A stretch of 64,000 bases of DNA from SSSZ01 sp036732025 (GCA_036732025.1 DAINDE010000013.1:17680-81679); one strand, 5' to 3'; shown: positions 18,317-27,853, counted from the first letter of the stretch. Program-made: numbers and translations. The notes: a model not told the origin generated them from the letters alone.

Positions 18317-19471
18317 TTAATCCTCGTTGATTGCTTCGATAATCCAGTGCTCGCCAACCTGGACGAGCTTGCGGTCGCACTGCGGCCCTTCGCAGGCGTT
18401 TTCGCCCGGCAGGAGTTCGACCACGGTTTCGCCCTGCTCGCGCAGGGAGGCGATATGGGCGGCCAGCACCTTGTCGTGGCCGGCCTGGGGCGCCAGGATG
18501 GCCCCCTTGAATCGTTCCCGCGGCGCCAGGCGCGCCACTTCCCGCAGGTCCAGGGAAAACCCGGTGGCGGGTCGGGCGCGGCCGAAGGCCTGGCCGGCGC
18601 CGTCGTAGCGCCCGCCCAGGGCGATGGCTGTCGGATAGTCCGGGCAATAGGCGGCGAAGACGATGCCGTTGTGGTAGTGGTAGCCGCGCAGATCGGCCAG
18701 ATCCACCGAGAAGGGCAGGTCCGGCGCACCGGCGATGAGCTGGCGCAGGCCATCCAGGGCGGCGGCAATGGCCGGCAGGGCCGGCAGCTCCGCCGCGGCG
18801 CGGTCGAGCACCTCGGCGCCGCCATAGAGATGGGGCAGTTTCAGCAGCGCCCCGGCGTAGGGTTCGGCCACGCCGGCGCAGGCTTCAGTCAGCCCGGGCA
18901 CATCCTTGGCTTGCAGGAGGCTCAGCAGCTCGTCCTCGGCTTCTGCCGGCAGCCCTGCGGCTTCGGCCAGGGCCCGGAAGATGCCGACGTGGCCCAGGTC
19001 GATGCGGCTCACCGGCAGTTTGACCGCCGCCAGGGCGGAGGCCAGCAGGCGGACGATCTCCTGGTCGGCGGCGATGCCGGCGTAGCCGTAGAGTTCGGCC
19101 CCCACCTGGATGGGTTCCCGGGTGGCGGCGATGGTGGCCGGAAGGGTGTGCAGCACGCTGTCGCAGTAGCACAGGCGGGTGACGCCCTGGTGGTTGAGGA
19201 GGTGGGCGTCGATGCGGGCGGCCTGGGGCGTGATGTCGGCCCGGATGCCCATGGTGCGGCCGGAGAGCTGATCGACCAGCTTGAAGGTGCGCAGCTTGAG
19301 ATCCTGCCCGGCACCAGTCAGGAGCGACTCCAGGTATTCCAGGTGCGGCGGCATCACCAGCTCGAAGCCGCGCCGGGCGAAGTGGTCGAGGAGCAGGCGG
19401 CGCAGGCGCTCGATCTGGGCCGCCTCGGCCGGGAGGGCGTCGGCGATGTATTCGGGTAACAGCCAGTTCAT
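18317..19471 (-). CDS. hisZ: ATP phosphoribosyltransferase regulatory subunit
   Basis: Predicted 384-aa histidyl-tRNA-synthetase-like protein without aminoacylation role. In organisms with short-form HisG it joins HisG and is needed for the first step of histidine synthesis. N-terminal LPEYIADALPAEAAQIERLRR and MGIRADITPQAARIDAHLL (class II core) are typical; the anticodon-binding domain of HisS is missing. It sits between the DUF2065 gene (4-base overlap at its start) and purA. A true hisS also occurs at 26.6-27.9 kb, consistent with the paralogue assignment. Confidence 0.93.
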   Translation of the reverse strand: MNWLLPEYIADALPAEAAQIERLRRLLLDHFARRGFELVMPPHLEYLESLLTGAGQDLKLRTFKLVDQLSGRTMGIRADITPQAARIDAHLLNHQGVTRLCYCDSVLHTLPATIAATREPIQVGAELYGYAGIAADQEIVRLLASALAAVKLPVSRIDLGHVGIFRALAEAAGLPAEAEDELLSLLQAKDVPGLTEACAGVAEPYAGALLKLPHLYGGAEVLDRAAAELPALPAIAAALDGLRQLIAGAPDLPFSVDLADLRGYHYHNGIVFAAYCPDYPTAIALGGRYDGAGQAFGRARPATGFSLDLREVARLAPRERFKGAILAPQAGHDKVLAAHIASLREQGETVVELLPGENACEGPQCDRKLVQVGEHWIIEAINED

Positions 19472-19653
19472 GGGAAGATCAGGAGCAGAACCAGGCCGAT
19501 CAGCATCGAGGTGAGGCCGATGAAGCGGATCTGCCCGTCGGTGAGTTGGATGAGTCGCTGGAAGGTGTCACGCCAGGTGGCCGGGGCGATGAAGGGCAGG
19601 ATGCCCTCCAGCACCAGCATGAGGCCGAAGGCCAGGAGCAGGGTGGAGGTCAT
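19468..19653 (-). CDS. DUF2065 family small membrane protein
   Basis: Predicted 61-aa protein with two hydrophobic segments (about residues 3-24 and 41-60) and a short polar hairpin TWRDTFQRLIQLTDGQIRF between them. The IRFIGLTSMLIGLVLL ending is typical of DUF2065 proteins, regularly encoded between hflC and hisZ or purA in beta- and gammaproteobacteria. It overlaps hflC and hisZ by 4 bases each, so it is probably co-translated. Function is unknown; a link to the HflKC complex is suggested only by position. Confidence 0.85.
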   Translation of the reverse strand: MTSTLLLAFGLMLVLEGILPFIAPATWRDTFQRLIQLTDGQIRFIGLTSMLIGLVLLLIFP

Positions 19654-20543
19654 TTGCGCCCGCCATTGCCCTCGCCACGACCGGCACCCTTCATGTACCT
19701 GAAGAAGTCGGAGCTGGGATCGACCACCAGCACGTCGTTCTTGTTGCGGAAACTGGCGCGGTAAGCGTCCAGACTGCGGTAGAACGCGTAGAACTCGGGA
19801 CTCTGGCCGAAGGCCTGGGCATAGGTGGCCGCCGCCTTGGCGTCGCCCTCGCCCTTGATCTTCTGGGCGTCGCGGTAGGCTTCGGCGACGATGATCTCGC
19901 GCTGGCGGTCGGCGTCGGCGCGAATCTTCTCGGCCTCGGCGGCGCCCTGGGAACGCAGTTCGTTGGCCACGCGCTTGCGCTCGGCCTCCATGCGACGATA
20001 GACGGCGTCGCTCACCTCGGTGGGCAGCTCCACCCGCTTCAGGCGGACATCGACGATCTGCACGCCGATCTTGCGGGCATCGGCGTCGGCCTTGACCACC
20101 ATGTCGGCCATGATCTTGTCCCGCTCGCCGGAAACCACATCATGGACGGTGCGCTTGCCGAATTCCTCCCGCAGGCCGGCATTCACCGTCTGGTTGAGCC
20201 GCGTCCGGGCGCGGGACTCGTCGCCGCCCACGGAGATGTAGTACAGCTTGGGATCGACGATGCGCCACTTGATGTAGGAATCGACCAGGACGTTCTTCTT
20301 CTCCGACGTGATGAAGCGCTCCGGCTCGGCGTTGTCCAGCGTGATGATGCGCTTTTCGAAGTAGCGCACGTTCTGGATCATGGGCAGCTTGAAATTGAGT
20401 CCCGGCTCGGTGAGGACGCTCTTCACCTCGCCCAGCTGGAAGACCAGGGCGAACTGGCGCTGGTCAACGGTGAAGATGGACATGGCTGCCACCACCAGGA
20501 CGGTGGCGGCGACGGCGCCGATAACACTCAGTTGCGGCCTCAT
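19650..20543 (-). CDS. hflC: HflC, SPFH/band-7 membrane protein
   Basis: Predicted 297-aa subunit of the HflKC complex that encloses and modulates the FtsH protease. One N-terminal membrane anchor (about residues 7-27) is followed by a periplasmic SPFH domain and a long coiled region rich in Arg, Glu and Ala (RMEAERKRVANELRSQGAAEAEKIRADADRQRE). The C-terminal YRSLDAYRASF is characteristic. It follows hflK with a one-base overlap. Confidence 0.95.
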   Translation of the reverse strand: MRPQLSVIGAVAATVLVVAAMSIFTVDQRQFALVFQLGEVKSVLTEPGLNFKLPMIQNVRYFEKRIITLDNAEPERFITSEKKNVLVDSYIKWRIVDPKLYYISVGGDESRARTRLNQTVNAGLREEFGKRTVHDVVSGERDKIMADMVVKADADARKIGVQIVDVRLKRVELPTEVSDAVYRRMEAERKRVANELRSQGAAEAEKIRADADRQREIIVAEAYRDAQKIKGEGDAKAAATYAQAFGQSPEFYAFYRSLDAYRASFRNKNDVLVVDPSSDFFRYMKGAGRGEGNGGRK

Positions 20544-21844
20544 CAGCGACCCTCCCTGTCCCGCGAGCGCAGCGAACCGTCACGGGAGCCCGACGAATAC
20601 GACCCGCCACCCACTGGTGGCGCCTTTTCCAGCTGTGGCGGCGCTTCCGAGGAAAGCGGCGCCGCCGGCCGGCTCTGCACGGCGGCGGATTCGCTGCCGG
20701 CCCCCTGGGCCGCCGTTGCCACCCCGGCCGCCTGCATGAGCTTGTCCAGGGGAAGGTAGAGCAGGTTGCCCTGGCCCTTGGCGTCGATCAGCACCTTGCT
20801 GGTATTGGCGAAAATCTGCTGCATGGTATCCAGGTACATGCGCTGGCGGGTCACCTCCGGCGCCTTGGCGTACTCGACGCTGATCTGGCGGAAGCGGCTG
20901 GCGTCACCCTCGGCACTGGCGATGACACGCTGCTTGTAGCCGTTGGCCTCCTCCAGGAGGCGCGCCGCCGTACCCTTGGCCTTGGGAATGACGTCGTTGG
21001 CGTAGGCCTGGCCTTCGTTCTTCTGGCGCTCCCGGTCCTGGCCCGCCTTGACGGCGTCGTCGAAGGCCGCCTGGACCTGCTCCGGCGGCTGGGCGTTCTG
21101 CATGGTGACCTTGGAGATGAGGATGCCGCTCTTGTAGCGGTCGAGGATGTCCTGCATGAGCTTGGCGGCCTGGGCTGCGATCTGCTCGCGGCCTTCGTAG
21201 AGCACGAAGTCCATGCGGCTCTTGCCCACCATTTCGCGCACCGCCGTTTCCGCGGCGCCCATCACGGCATCGTCGGGATGGCGGTTGTTGAAAAGGTATT
21301 CCACCGGATCCTTGAGGATGTACTGGACGGCGAACTGGATGTTCACGATGTTTTCGTCATCGGTGAGCATCAGCGCTTCCTTGAGCACCTTGTTCCGCTC
21401 GCTGCCCCGGTAGCCGATTTCGATGGTGCGCACGCCGGTGAGGTTGACCAGTTCGTGGGACTGGACCGGATAGGGGAAGCGCCAGCGCAGGCCCGGCTCC
21501 GTGGTTTCCTTGAACTTGCCGAACTGGAGGACGACGCCCCGCTGGGAGGCATCGACGATGTAGAAGCCCGAGGCCAGCCAGACCACGACCACCAGGCCGG
21601 CCAGGAGGCCGAGGCCGCCACCGAGGAAGCGGGGATTGAAATCCATGGGCGGCAGGCGGCGGCCGCCGTCGTCGCCGCCATTGCCCCCGCCCTTCTTGCC
21701 CAGCAGGCCCGAGAGCCGCCGGTTGAAGTCGCGCCATAGCTCTTCCAGGTCCGGCGGGCCCTGGTTGGGCCGCCGGGGACCGTTGCCGGAATTGCCGCCG
21801 TCGTTGCCCCCGCGGTTGCCCCACTGGGGATCGTTGAGGGACAT
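20543..21844 (-). CDS. hflK: HflK, SPFH/band-7 membrane protein
   Basis: Predicted 433-aa partner of HflC. The start at 21844 (MSLNDPQWGNRGGN) opens the Gly/Asn/Arg-rich cytoplasmic N-terminus typical of HflK, ahead of one transmembrane helix (about residues 83-105) and an SPFH domain with GVRTIEIGYRG and NIQFAVQYILKDPVEYLFN. The tail (about 390-433) is Ser/Pro/Gly/Arg-rich. The frame runs on upstream into hflX, but that extension has no HflK similarity and is a shadow. It lies 61 bases after hflX in the hfq-hflX-hflK-hflC order. Confidence 0.95.
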   Translation of the reverse strand: MSLNDPQWGNRGGNDGGNSGNGPRRPNQGPPDLEELWRDFNRRLSGLLGKKGGGNGGDDGGRRLPPMDFNPRFLGGGLGLLAGLVVVVWLASGFYIVDASQRGVVLQFGKFKETTEPGLRWRFPYPVQSHELVNLTGVRTIEIGYRGSERNKVLKEALMLTDDENIVNIQFAVQYILKDPVEYLFNNRHPDDAVMGAAETAVREMVGKSRMDFVLYEGREQIAAQAAKLMQDILDRYKSGILISKVTMQNAQPPEQVQAAFDDAVKAGQDRERQKNEGQAYANDVIPKAKGTAARLLEEANGYKQRVIASAEGDASRFRQISVEYAKAPEVTRQRMYLDTMQQIFANTSKVLIDAKGQGNLLYLPLDKLMQAAGVATAAQGAGSESAAVQSRPAAPLSSEAPPQLEKAPPVGGGSYSSGSRDGSLRSRDREGR

Positions 21845-21905
21845 CAGTATGCCAATGGATGGGATCATGGAGTCGGGATGGTTAAATGTGTCCGTGCAAA
21901 TCGGC

Positions 21906-23057
21906 CTACCCTGCCGCCGCCGGGGCCGCTTCGCCCGCATCGGCACGCCGGGCGGCCCGCTGTTGAGCCTTGTCGTGTGCATATTCCGCCAGCGCCCCGC
22001 GCAGGAGGTCCAGCCCTTCGCCCGACCGGGCACTGACGCGGACCCGGCGGATTTTACCATACTCGTCCCGCTCGACCCCCGCGGCAGCCTCGGTGAGATC
22101 GATCTTGTTCCATACAAGGACCTGGGGCACCCGTTCGGCGCCGATCTCCTGCAACACCTTGTTGACTTCCGCCATCTGCTCGTCGCGGGCGTGGTTGGCG
22201 CTGTCCACCACATGCAGCAACAGGTCGGCCTGGGCGGTGGCTTCCAGCGTGGCGTGGAAGGCGGCCACCAGGGAATGGGGCAGGTCGCGGATGAACCCGA
22301 CGGTGTCGGAGACGACGATGTTGCCCGCCCCTTCCACCCAGAGCTTCCTGGAGGTGGTATCGAGGGTGGCGAACAACTGGTTGGCGGCATAGACGCCGGC
22401 CTTGGTCAGGGCGTTGAAGAGGGTGGACTTGCCGGCATTGGTGTAGCCCACCAAGGACACGTTGAGGACCTCGCCCCGGTCCCGGGCCTTGCGCTGGACG
22501 CCACGCTGCCGCTCCAGGCGGGCGAGCCGTTCCTTGAGCGTCTTGACGCGGTTGCCGAGGAGCCGGCGGTCCGTTTCCAGCTGGGTTTCGCCGGGGCCGC
22601 GCAGGCCGATGCCGCCCCGCTGCCGCTCCAGGTGGGTCCAGCCGCGCACCAGGCGGGTGGACAGGTGTTCAAGCTGGGCCAGTTCGACTTGCAGCTTGCC
22701 CTCGGCGCTCTGGGCGCGCAGGGCGAAGATGTCGAGGATCAGGCTGGTTCTGTCGATCACCCGGCATTTGAGTTCCCGTTCCAGATTCCGTTCCTGGGCC
22801 GGCGACAGTTCGTGGTTGAAGATCACCAAATCGGCGTCGGCCGCCCCCAGCGCAGCCGCGATCTCCTGGACCTTGCCCCTGCCGGCGTAGGTCTTGGGAT
22901 CGGGGCTGTGGCGGCGCCCGCCCACCTCGGCGCAGACGATGCCGCCCGCCGATTCCGCAAGCAGGCGCACCTCCTCCAGCTGATCGGCCAGGTCCGCCTG
23001 GCCGAAATCGAGTTGAACGATGACCGCTCGTTCTCCGGCAGCGGGCCGCTCAAGCAT
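21906..23057 (-). CDS. hflX: GTPase HflX
   Basis: Predicted 383-aa ribosome-associated GTPase that can split 70S ribosomes under stress in other bacteria. N-terminal HflX domain (about 1-190; YAGRGKVQEIAAAL, RVIDRTSLILDIFALRAQSAEGKLQVELAQL, GGIGLRGPGETQLETDRR), then a G domain with GYTNAGKST (P-loop), DTVGFIRDLPH (G3) and NKID (G4). An Ala-rich tail ends the protein. It lies between hfq and hflK as in most proteobacteria. Confidence 0.96.
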   Translation of the reverse strand: MLERPAAGERAVIVQLDFGQADLADQLEEVRLLAESAGGIVCAEVGGRRHSPDPKTYAGRGKVQEIAAALGAADADLVIFNHELSPAQERNLERELKCRVIDRTSLILDIFALRAQSAEGKLQVELAQLEHLSTRLVRGWTHLERQRGGIGLRGPGETQLETDRRLLGNRVKTLKERLARLERQRGVQRKARDRGEVLNVSLVGYTNAGKSTLFNALTKAGVYAANQLFATLDTTSRKLWVEGAGNIVVSDTVGFIRDLPHSLVAAFHATLEATAQADLLLHVVDSANHARDEQMAEVNKVLQEIGAERVPQVLVWNKIDLTEAAAGVERDEYGKIRRVRVSARSGEGLDLLRGALAEYAHDKAQQRAARRADAGEAAPAAAG

Positions 23058-23123
23058 CGGGCGAGAATCGGGGAAGCATGGAATCGCCCTTCCCGGTGAA
23101 AGGGGACCGGAAAAGGACTGCGC

Positions 23124-23360
23124 TTACTCGGCGTTCTGTTCCTGCTGGATATTGACAGGACGCGCGGGCACGACCGTGGAAATGGCGTGCTTGTAAACCA
23201 TCTGGGTAACGGTGTTCTTGAGAAGAACGACGTACTGGTCGAAGGATTCGACCTGGCCCTGCAGCTTGATGCCGTTCACCAGGTAGATGGAAACGGGCAC
23301 GTGCTCCCGGCGCAGGGCGTTGAGGAACGGGTCTTGTAGAAGTTGCCCTTTATTGCTCAT
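23124..23360 (-). CDS. hfq: RNA chaperone Hfq
   Basis: Predicted 78-aa hexameric Sm-like protein that pairs small RNAs with mRNAs. Sm1 and Sm2 motifs are clear: QDPFLNALRREHVPVSIYLVNGIKLQGQVESFDQYVVLL and VYKHAISTVVP. The start at 23360 (MSNKGQLLQ) is standard; an upstream in-frame Met would add 12 non-conserved residues. A GGAG-type ribosome site (GTGGAGTCC) precedes it. It is placed der-hfq-hflX. Confidence 0.98.
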   Translation of the reverse strand: MSNKGQLLQDPFLNALRREHVPVSIYLVNGIKLQGQVESFDQYVVLLKNTVTQMVYKHAISTVVPARPVNIQQEQNAE

Positions 23361-23428
23361 GGTGTGGACTCCACTGTGGTTGTTATGAGAGGTCAAATGT
23401 ACCGAATTTCACTTCGGATGCCAAAAAA

Positions 23429-24760
23429 TTATTTCTTTTCCCTGTCCGCGTAGGGGTTGTGGCTGGTCACGAACTGGATTCGCAGCGGCGTTCCCTGCAA
23501 TTTGAACGCCTCCCGGAAGGTATGTTCCAGATAGCGCCGGTAGCTGTCGGAAATATGGTCCACGGCGTTGCCATGGATGACGATGATGGGCGGATTGGAG
23601 CCGCCCTGGTGGGCGTAGCGGGGTTTTGGCCGGAAGATGCCGTGGCGCGGCGGCGCCTGACGGGCGACGGCGTCGGCCAGGACCCGCGCCAGCTTGGGCG
23701 TGGGCAGCTTGGCCATGGCCGCCGCGTAGGCGGCGTCGACGGAGCGGAAGAGCCCTTCCAGGCCGATGTTCTCCTTGGCGGAGATGAAGTGGAAGCGGGC
23801 GAAATCGAGGAACTTGAGCTTGCGCTCGAGGATGGTCCGGGTCTGCTCCTTGACGTAGCCGTCGAGGCCGTCCCACTTGTTGATGGCCACCACCAGTGCA
23901 CGGCCGGATTCGACGATGAAGTCGGCGATGTGTGCGTCCTGGTCGGACACGTCCTGGCGGGCATCGACCATGAGGATGACCACGTGGGCGTCCTCGATGG
24001 CCTTCAGGGTCTTGACCACCGAGAACTTCTCGATGGCCTCGAAAACCTTGCCGCGGCGGCGCATGCCCGCAGTGTCGACGAGAAGGTAGGGCTTGCCGTT
24101 GCGTTCGAATTCGACCTCGATGGAGTCCCGGGTGGTGCCCGGGGCGTCGAAGGCGATGACCCGCTCTTCGCCGAGGAGGGTGTTGATGAGGGTGGATTTG
24201 CCGGCGTTGGGCCGGCCGACGATGGCCACCCGCACCGCTTCCGGCTTTTCCTCGTCCTCCTCCGGTTCGGGGAAGGACTCGAGCGCCAGATCCACCAGCC
24301 CGCGAACCCCTTCGCCGTGGGAAGCCGAGATGGCATGGGGTTCGCCCAGGCCCAGTTCGTGAAACTCGGCCTCGACCATGCCCCGGTTCATGCCCTCGGT
24401 CTTGTTGACGGCGACGAAGACCGGCCGCTGCAGGCGACGCAGCTTGTTGGCGATTTCCTTGTCGTGGGGGGTGACGCCGGCGCGGCCGTCCACGACGAAG
24501 ACGATGGCGTCCGCCTCGGCAATGGCCTGCTCGGTCTGGCGGGCCATCTCGTGCAGAATGCCGTCCTTGACCAGGGGTTCGAAACCGCCCGTATCCACCA
24601 CCAGATAAGGCTTGCGGCCGAGACGGCCGTGGCCGTAGTGGCGGTCCCGGGTGAGGCCGGGCACGTCGGCGACGATGGCATCCCGGGAACGGGTCAGGCG
24701 GTTGAAGAGGGTGGACTTGCCGACGTTGGGCCGGCCCACCAGGACCAGGGTTGGCTTCAT
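23429..24760 (-). CDS. der: Ribosome-assembly GTPase Der (EngA)
   Basis: Predicted 443-aa GTPase for 50S subunit maturation. Two tandem G domains are visible: the first with GRPNVGKST (9-17) and a DTGGF G3 motif, the second with GRPNAGKST and DTAGMRRRGK, followed by a KH-like C-terminal domain (PPIIVIHGNAVDHISDSYRRYLEHTFREAF). The N-terminus starts at MKPTLVLVGRPN. The start overlaps the bamB stop by 4 bases, a conserved bamB-der coupling. Longer upstream frames are shadows of bamB. Confidence 0.97.
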   Translation of the reverse strand: MKPTLVLVGRPNVGKSTLFNRLTRSRDAIVADVPGLTRDRHYGHGRLGRKPYLVVDTGGFEPLVKDGILHEMARQTEQAIAEADAIVFVVDGRAGVTPHDKEIANKLRRLQRPVFVAVNKTEGMNRGMVEAEFHELGLGEPHAISASHGEGVRGLVDLALESFPEPEEDEEKPEAVRVAIVGRPNAGKSTLINTLLGEERVIAFDAPGTTRDSIEVEFERNGKPYLLVDTAGMRRRGKVFEAIEKFSVVKTLKAIEDAHVVILMVDARQDVSDQDAHIADFIVESGRALVVAINKWDGLDGYVKEQTRTILERKLKFLDFARFHFISAKENIGLEGLFRSVDAAYAAAMAKLPTPKLARVLADAVARQAPPRHGIFRPKPRYAHQGGSNPPIIVIHGNAVDHISDSYRRYLEHTFREAFKLQGTPLRIQFVTSHNPYADREKK

Positions 24761-25923
24761 TGGACCTCGATCGCTTCCACGCGGCCGCCGGTGGTTTGCA
24801 CCAGGACGGCCGTGCCCAGGGCCTGGGGGGCGGCCAGGACGGCCCTGCCGTCGGTGGCCTGGCGGGCGGCGAAGGCGCCATCCTCCCGGCTGAGGAAATG
24901 CACCACGCCCTCGCCATCGGCCACCACCACCATACCCCGCCGCACCATGGGGCCGGACACCCGTCGGTTGAGCAGCTTGTCCTGCTTCCAGATACTGGCG
25001 CCGGTACCCCGGTCGAGGGCATGGACGGCGCCCTTGTCGTCGGTGACGAAGAGATAGCGGCCATCCATGGCGAGGCCGGCGGCAGAGGAAAAGTCCCGGG
25101 CCCAGATGAGGGAGCCGGACTGCCCCAGGTCGAAACAGGCGACACGGCCTTGGAAGGCCACGGCGCACACCTGGCGCCCGTCGATGGCGGGCACCGAAAC
25201 GATGTCGGCCACCCGGTCAAGTTCGGTCGTACCCTTGGGCAGGGCGACGGTTCCTTCCCACACGGGGGCGCCGTTGTTGAGGGTCAGCGCCACCAGCTTG
25301 CCGCCGGGGAACCCGATCAGCAGGAAGCGATCGGCGAAGACCGGGGGCGCCCAGCTGCGCAGCGACAGCGGTGGCGTCGCCCGCTGATAGACCCACTTGC
25401 GGCTGCCGTCGCCCGCGCCGAGGAGATAAACGCGGTTGTCGCCACTGCGCACCGCCACCCCCTGGTCGGAGACGGCCGGCGCCGCCAGGATCTCGCTGCT
25501 CACCTTGGCCTGCCAGAGGGGCTTGCCGTCGGTGGCGGCGAAGGCCAGGACGTCGCCCTTGGCGGTCCCTGCCACCACCAGCTTGCCGTCGCTGCCGACG
25601 CCGGCGGAAAGCGGCTGGCCGGCGTTGATGCGCCAGGCGACCTTGCCGTCGTCGATGCGGGCGATGGTGCCGTCGGCGCCGGCCACGAAGGCGGCGTCAC
25701 CCGCCACCGCGGGCACGAAGACGTAGTTGCCAGCCTTACCCGCGTCCACCGACCAGCGCGCCTTGACTTCGACACTGGCCTTGATCGGAGTCAGTGGCGT
25801 CATCTTCGGGCCGGAACTGGAAAAGGGATTCAGGGAATCGACGGTTTCCGAAATGGTCGAGCAGCCGCTCACCAGCACGACCGTCAGGCCCCCCAGCATC
25901 AGCCCGCGCAGGGCGGTTCTCAT
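24757..25923 (-). CDS. bamB: Outer membrane assembly lipoprotein BamB
   Basis: Predicted 388-aa lipoprotein of the Bam complex, which inserts beta-barrel proteins into the outer membrane. A signal peptide ends in the lipobox VSGC with Cys21 as the lipidated residue. The mature part is an eight-bladed beta-propeller with repeated PQQ-like blades (GTIARIDDGKVAWRINAGQPLSAGVG, VLAFAATDGKPLWQAKV, VHALDRGTGASIWKQD). It overlaps yfgM upstream and der downstream by 4 bases each. Confidence 0.95.
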   Translation of the reverse strand: MRTALRGLMLGGLTVVLVSGCSTISETVDSLNPFSSSGPKMTPLTPIKASVEVKARWSVDAGKAGNYVFVPAVAGDAAFVAGADGTIARIDDGKVAWRINAGQPLSAGVGSDGKLVVAGTAKGDVLAFAATDGKPLWQAKVSSEILAAPAVSDQGVAVRSGDNRVYLLGAGDGSRKWVYQRATPPLSLRSWAPPVFADRFLLIGFPGGKLVALTLNNGAPVWEGTVALPKGTTELDRVADIVSVPAIDGRQVCAVAFQGRVACFDLGQSGSLIWARDFSSAAGLAMDGRYLFVTDDKGAVHALDRGTGASIWKQDKLLNRRVSGPMVRRGMVVVADGEGVVHFLSREDGAFAARQATDGRAVLAAPQALGTAVLVQTTGGRVEAIEVQ

Positions 25924-26558
25924 GCGGCTTCTCCCAGGGCATCGAGTTTCTGCTGGACCACTTCGCGGTAGGGGCCGCCCTTGCCGTCGAGCTTGGCCAA
26001 GGCCGCCTGGTAGGCAGTCCGGGCCTCGGCCTTCTTGCCCTGGGCCGCCAGGATGTCGCCCTTCAACTCGGCGAAACGGGCGTCGAAGGCCGCCCCGTGC
26101 CCGGCGTCGAGTTGCTTGAGCGCCTCGTCGTAAGCCTGGCCGTCGAGAAGCACCGCCGCCAGGCGCAGGCGGGCGATGTCACGCAGTTCGTCGCGGCCGT
26201 GCTCGGCCACCCAGCCGAGCTGGGCCTGGGCGGTCTTGAGGTCGCCGGCATCGAAGGAGAGGCGGGCAGCAGCCAGGGCACCGAGGGCGGCGTAGGTGGT
26301 GGCGCCGAATTTTTCCGTCAGCTCGCCGGCGGCGGCCTTGGCGCGCTGACCATCCCGTGCCGCCACAGCCTGTTCCAGCACGCCGTACACGGCCGCTGCC
26401 TGGGCCGCCTGGCCGCGCTGGTACCAGTTCCAGCCCTGCCAGCCGACGACCCCCAGGGAAGCGGCGAGCACCACCCCGCTGATGAGGTTGCCGTACATCT
26501 TCCACCAGGTTTTCAGGGAGTCGATCTGTTCCTGTTCTTCAAGGTCGTAGTGGGCCAT
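25920..26558 (-). CDS. yfgM: YfgM-like tetratricopeptide membrane protein
   Basis: Predicted 212-aa ancillary SecYEG-translocon protein. A short cytoplasmic N-terminus (MAHYDLEEQEQIDSLKTWWKMYGN), one transmembrane helix (about residues 25-45, ISGVVLAASLGVVGWQGW) and a periplasmic TPR-like domain (about 50-205) match the family. It belongs to the hisS-yfgM-bamB-der gene string. The start at 26558 is the family start, just after hisS. Confidence 0.92.
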   Translation of the reverse strand: MAHYDLEEQEQIDSLKTWWKMYGNLISGVVLAASLGVVGWQGWNWYQRGQAAQAAAVYGVLEQAVAARDGQRAKAAAGELTEKFGATTYAALGALAAARLSFDAGDLKTAQAQLGWVAEHGRDELRDIARLRLAAVLLDGQAYDEALKQLDAGHGAAFDARFAELKGDILAAQGKKAEARTAYQAALAKLDGKGGPYREVVQQKLDALGEAA

Positions 26559-26563
26559 GCCGC

Positions 26564-27853
26564 TTATTCCTCTTCGTCCGAATCGATCAGTTGGCCGACG
26601 ATGGCTTCGGCCAGTTCGTCGACCTTCATTTTCTTCTGCCCGGCGCCTTCCTCGCGCAGGGGCTTCAGCTGGGCTTCGCCGGTGGCGGCCTCGTCGTCGC
26701 CGATGACCACGGCGAACAGGGCGCCGCTGCCGTCGGCCTTCTTCATCTGCGACTTGAAGCTGCCGCCGCCGCAGTGCAGCAGCACGTTGAGGCCCTGGTC
26801 GCGCAGCCCTTCGGCGGCCCGGAAGGCGAGGCGGGAAGCGGCCTCGCCCTGATGCACGACGTAAACGTCGGGAGCCGGTGCCGCCGGCTCGCCGCCGGCG
26901 TCCTTGATGAGGGCGATGAGGCGCTCGACGCCCATGGCGAAGCCGCAGGCCGGCGCCGGCTTGCCGCCCAGCTGGCCGACCAGGCCGTCGTAGCGGCCGC
27001 CGGCGCAGACGGTGCCCTGGGCGCCGAGGCGGTCGGTGACCCACTCGAAGACCGTCAGGTTGTAGTAGTCGAGGCCCCGCACCAGGCGCGGGTTGATGGT
27101 GTAGGGGATGCCGGCGTCCTTGAGCACCCGCTGCACCCCTTCGAAGTGGGCGAGGGACCCTTCGCCCAGGTAGTCGATGAGCTTGGGCGCCGCGGCGCAC
27201 AGGTCCTGCATCGCCGGGTTCTTGCTGTCGAGGATGCGCAGGGGATTGGTGTGCAGGCGCCGCTTGGCGTCTTCGTCCAGCAGTTCGGCGTGTTCCTCGA
27301 AATAGGCGATGAGGGCGGCCCGGTGCTGGGCCCGTTCCTCCGGCTGGCCGAGGCTGTTCAACTGCAACTCGATGCCGTCGAGGCCGAGGTCGGCCCACAG
27401 GCGGGCGCCCATGAGGATCATCTCGGCGTCGATGTCCGGCCCCGGGTAGCCGAGGGCCTCGACGCCGACCTGGTGGAACTGGCGGTAGCGGCCCTTCTGG
27501 GGCCGCTCGTGGCGGAACATCTGGCCCAGGTAGTAGAGCCGCTGGGGCTGCTGGGCGATGAGGTTGTGCTGGATGACGGCCCGCACGCAGCCGGCGGTAC
27601 CCTCCGGGCGCAGCGTCAGGGGTTCGCCGTTGAGGCTGTCGGTGAAGGAGTACATCTCCTTTTCGACGATGTCGGTGACTTCGCCGATGGCCCGCTTGAA
27701 GAGCGGCGTCGGCTCGACGATGGGCAGGCGGATGGGGCGATAGCCGTAGGCCTTCAGCCAGGACCGCACGGTGTCCTCGAAGAGTTCCCAGAATTCGGCC
27801 TCGTCGGGGAGGATGTCGGGCATGCCGCGGACGGCTTGCAGGGTTTGGCTCAT
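26564..27853 (-). CDS. hisS: Histidyl-tRNA synthetase
   Basis: Predicted 429-aa class II synthetase charging tRNA-His. Motif 1 region, motif 2 (YYLGQMFRHERPQKGRYRQFHQVGVEALG) and the His-specific blocks LVRGLDYYNLTVFEW and CAGGRYDGLVGQLGGK are clear; motif 3 is GFAMGVERL. The C-terminal anticodon-binding domain follows (about 335-429). The start at 27853 (MSQTLQAVRGMPDILP) is standard. It overlaps ispG by 4 bases. Confidence 0.97.
   Translation of the reverse strand: MSQTLQAVRGMPDILPDEAEFWELFEDTVRSWLKAYGYRPIRLPIVEPTPLFKRAIGEVTDIVEKEMYSFTDSLNGEPLTLRPEGTAGCVRAVIQHNLIAQQPQRLYYLGQMFRHERPQKGRYRQFHQVGVEALGYPGPDIDAEMILMGARLWADLGLDGIELQLNSLGQPEERAQHRAALIAYFEEHAELLDEDAKRRLHTNPLRILDSKNPAMQDLCAAAPKLIDYLGEGSLAHFEGVQRVLKDAGIPYTINPRLVRGLDYYNLTVFEWVTDRLGAQGTVCAGGRYDGLVGQLGGKPAPACGFAMGVERLIALIKDAGGEPAAPAPDVYVVHQGEAASRLAFRAAEGLRDQGLNVLLHCGGGSFKSQMKKADGSGALFAVVIGDDEAATGEAQLKPLREEGAGQKKMKVDELAEAIVGQLIDSDEEE

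Noticed and set aside
21845..22390. N-terminal extension of hflK in the same frame
   Set aside because: The extension overlaps hflX and has no SPFH-family character; the Gly/Asn-rich start at 21844 is the normal HflK N-terminus.
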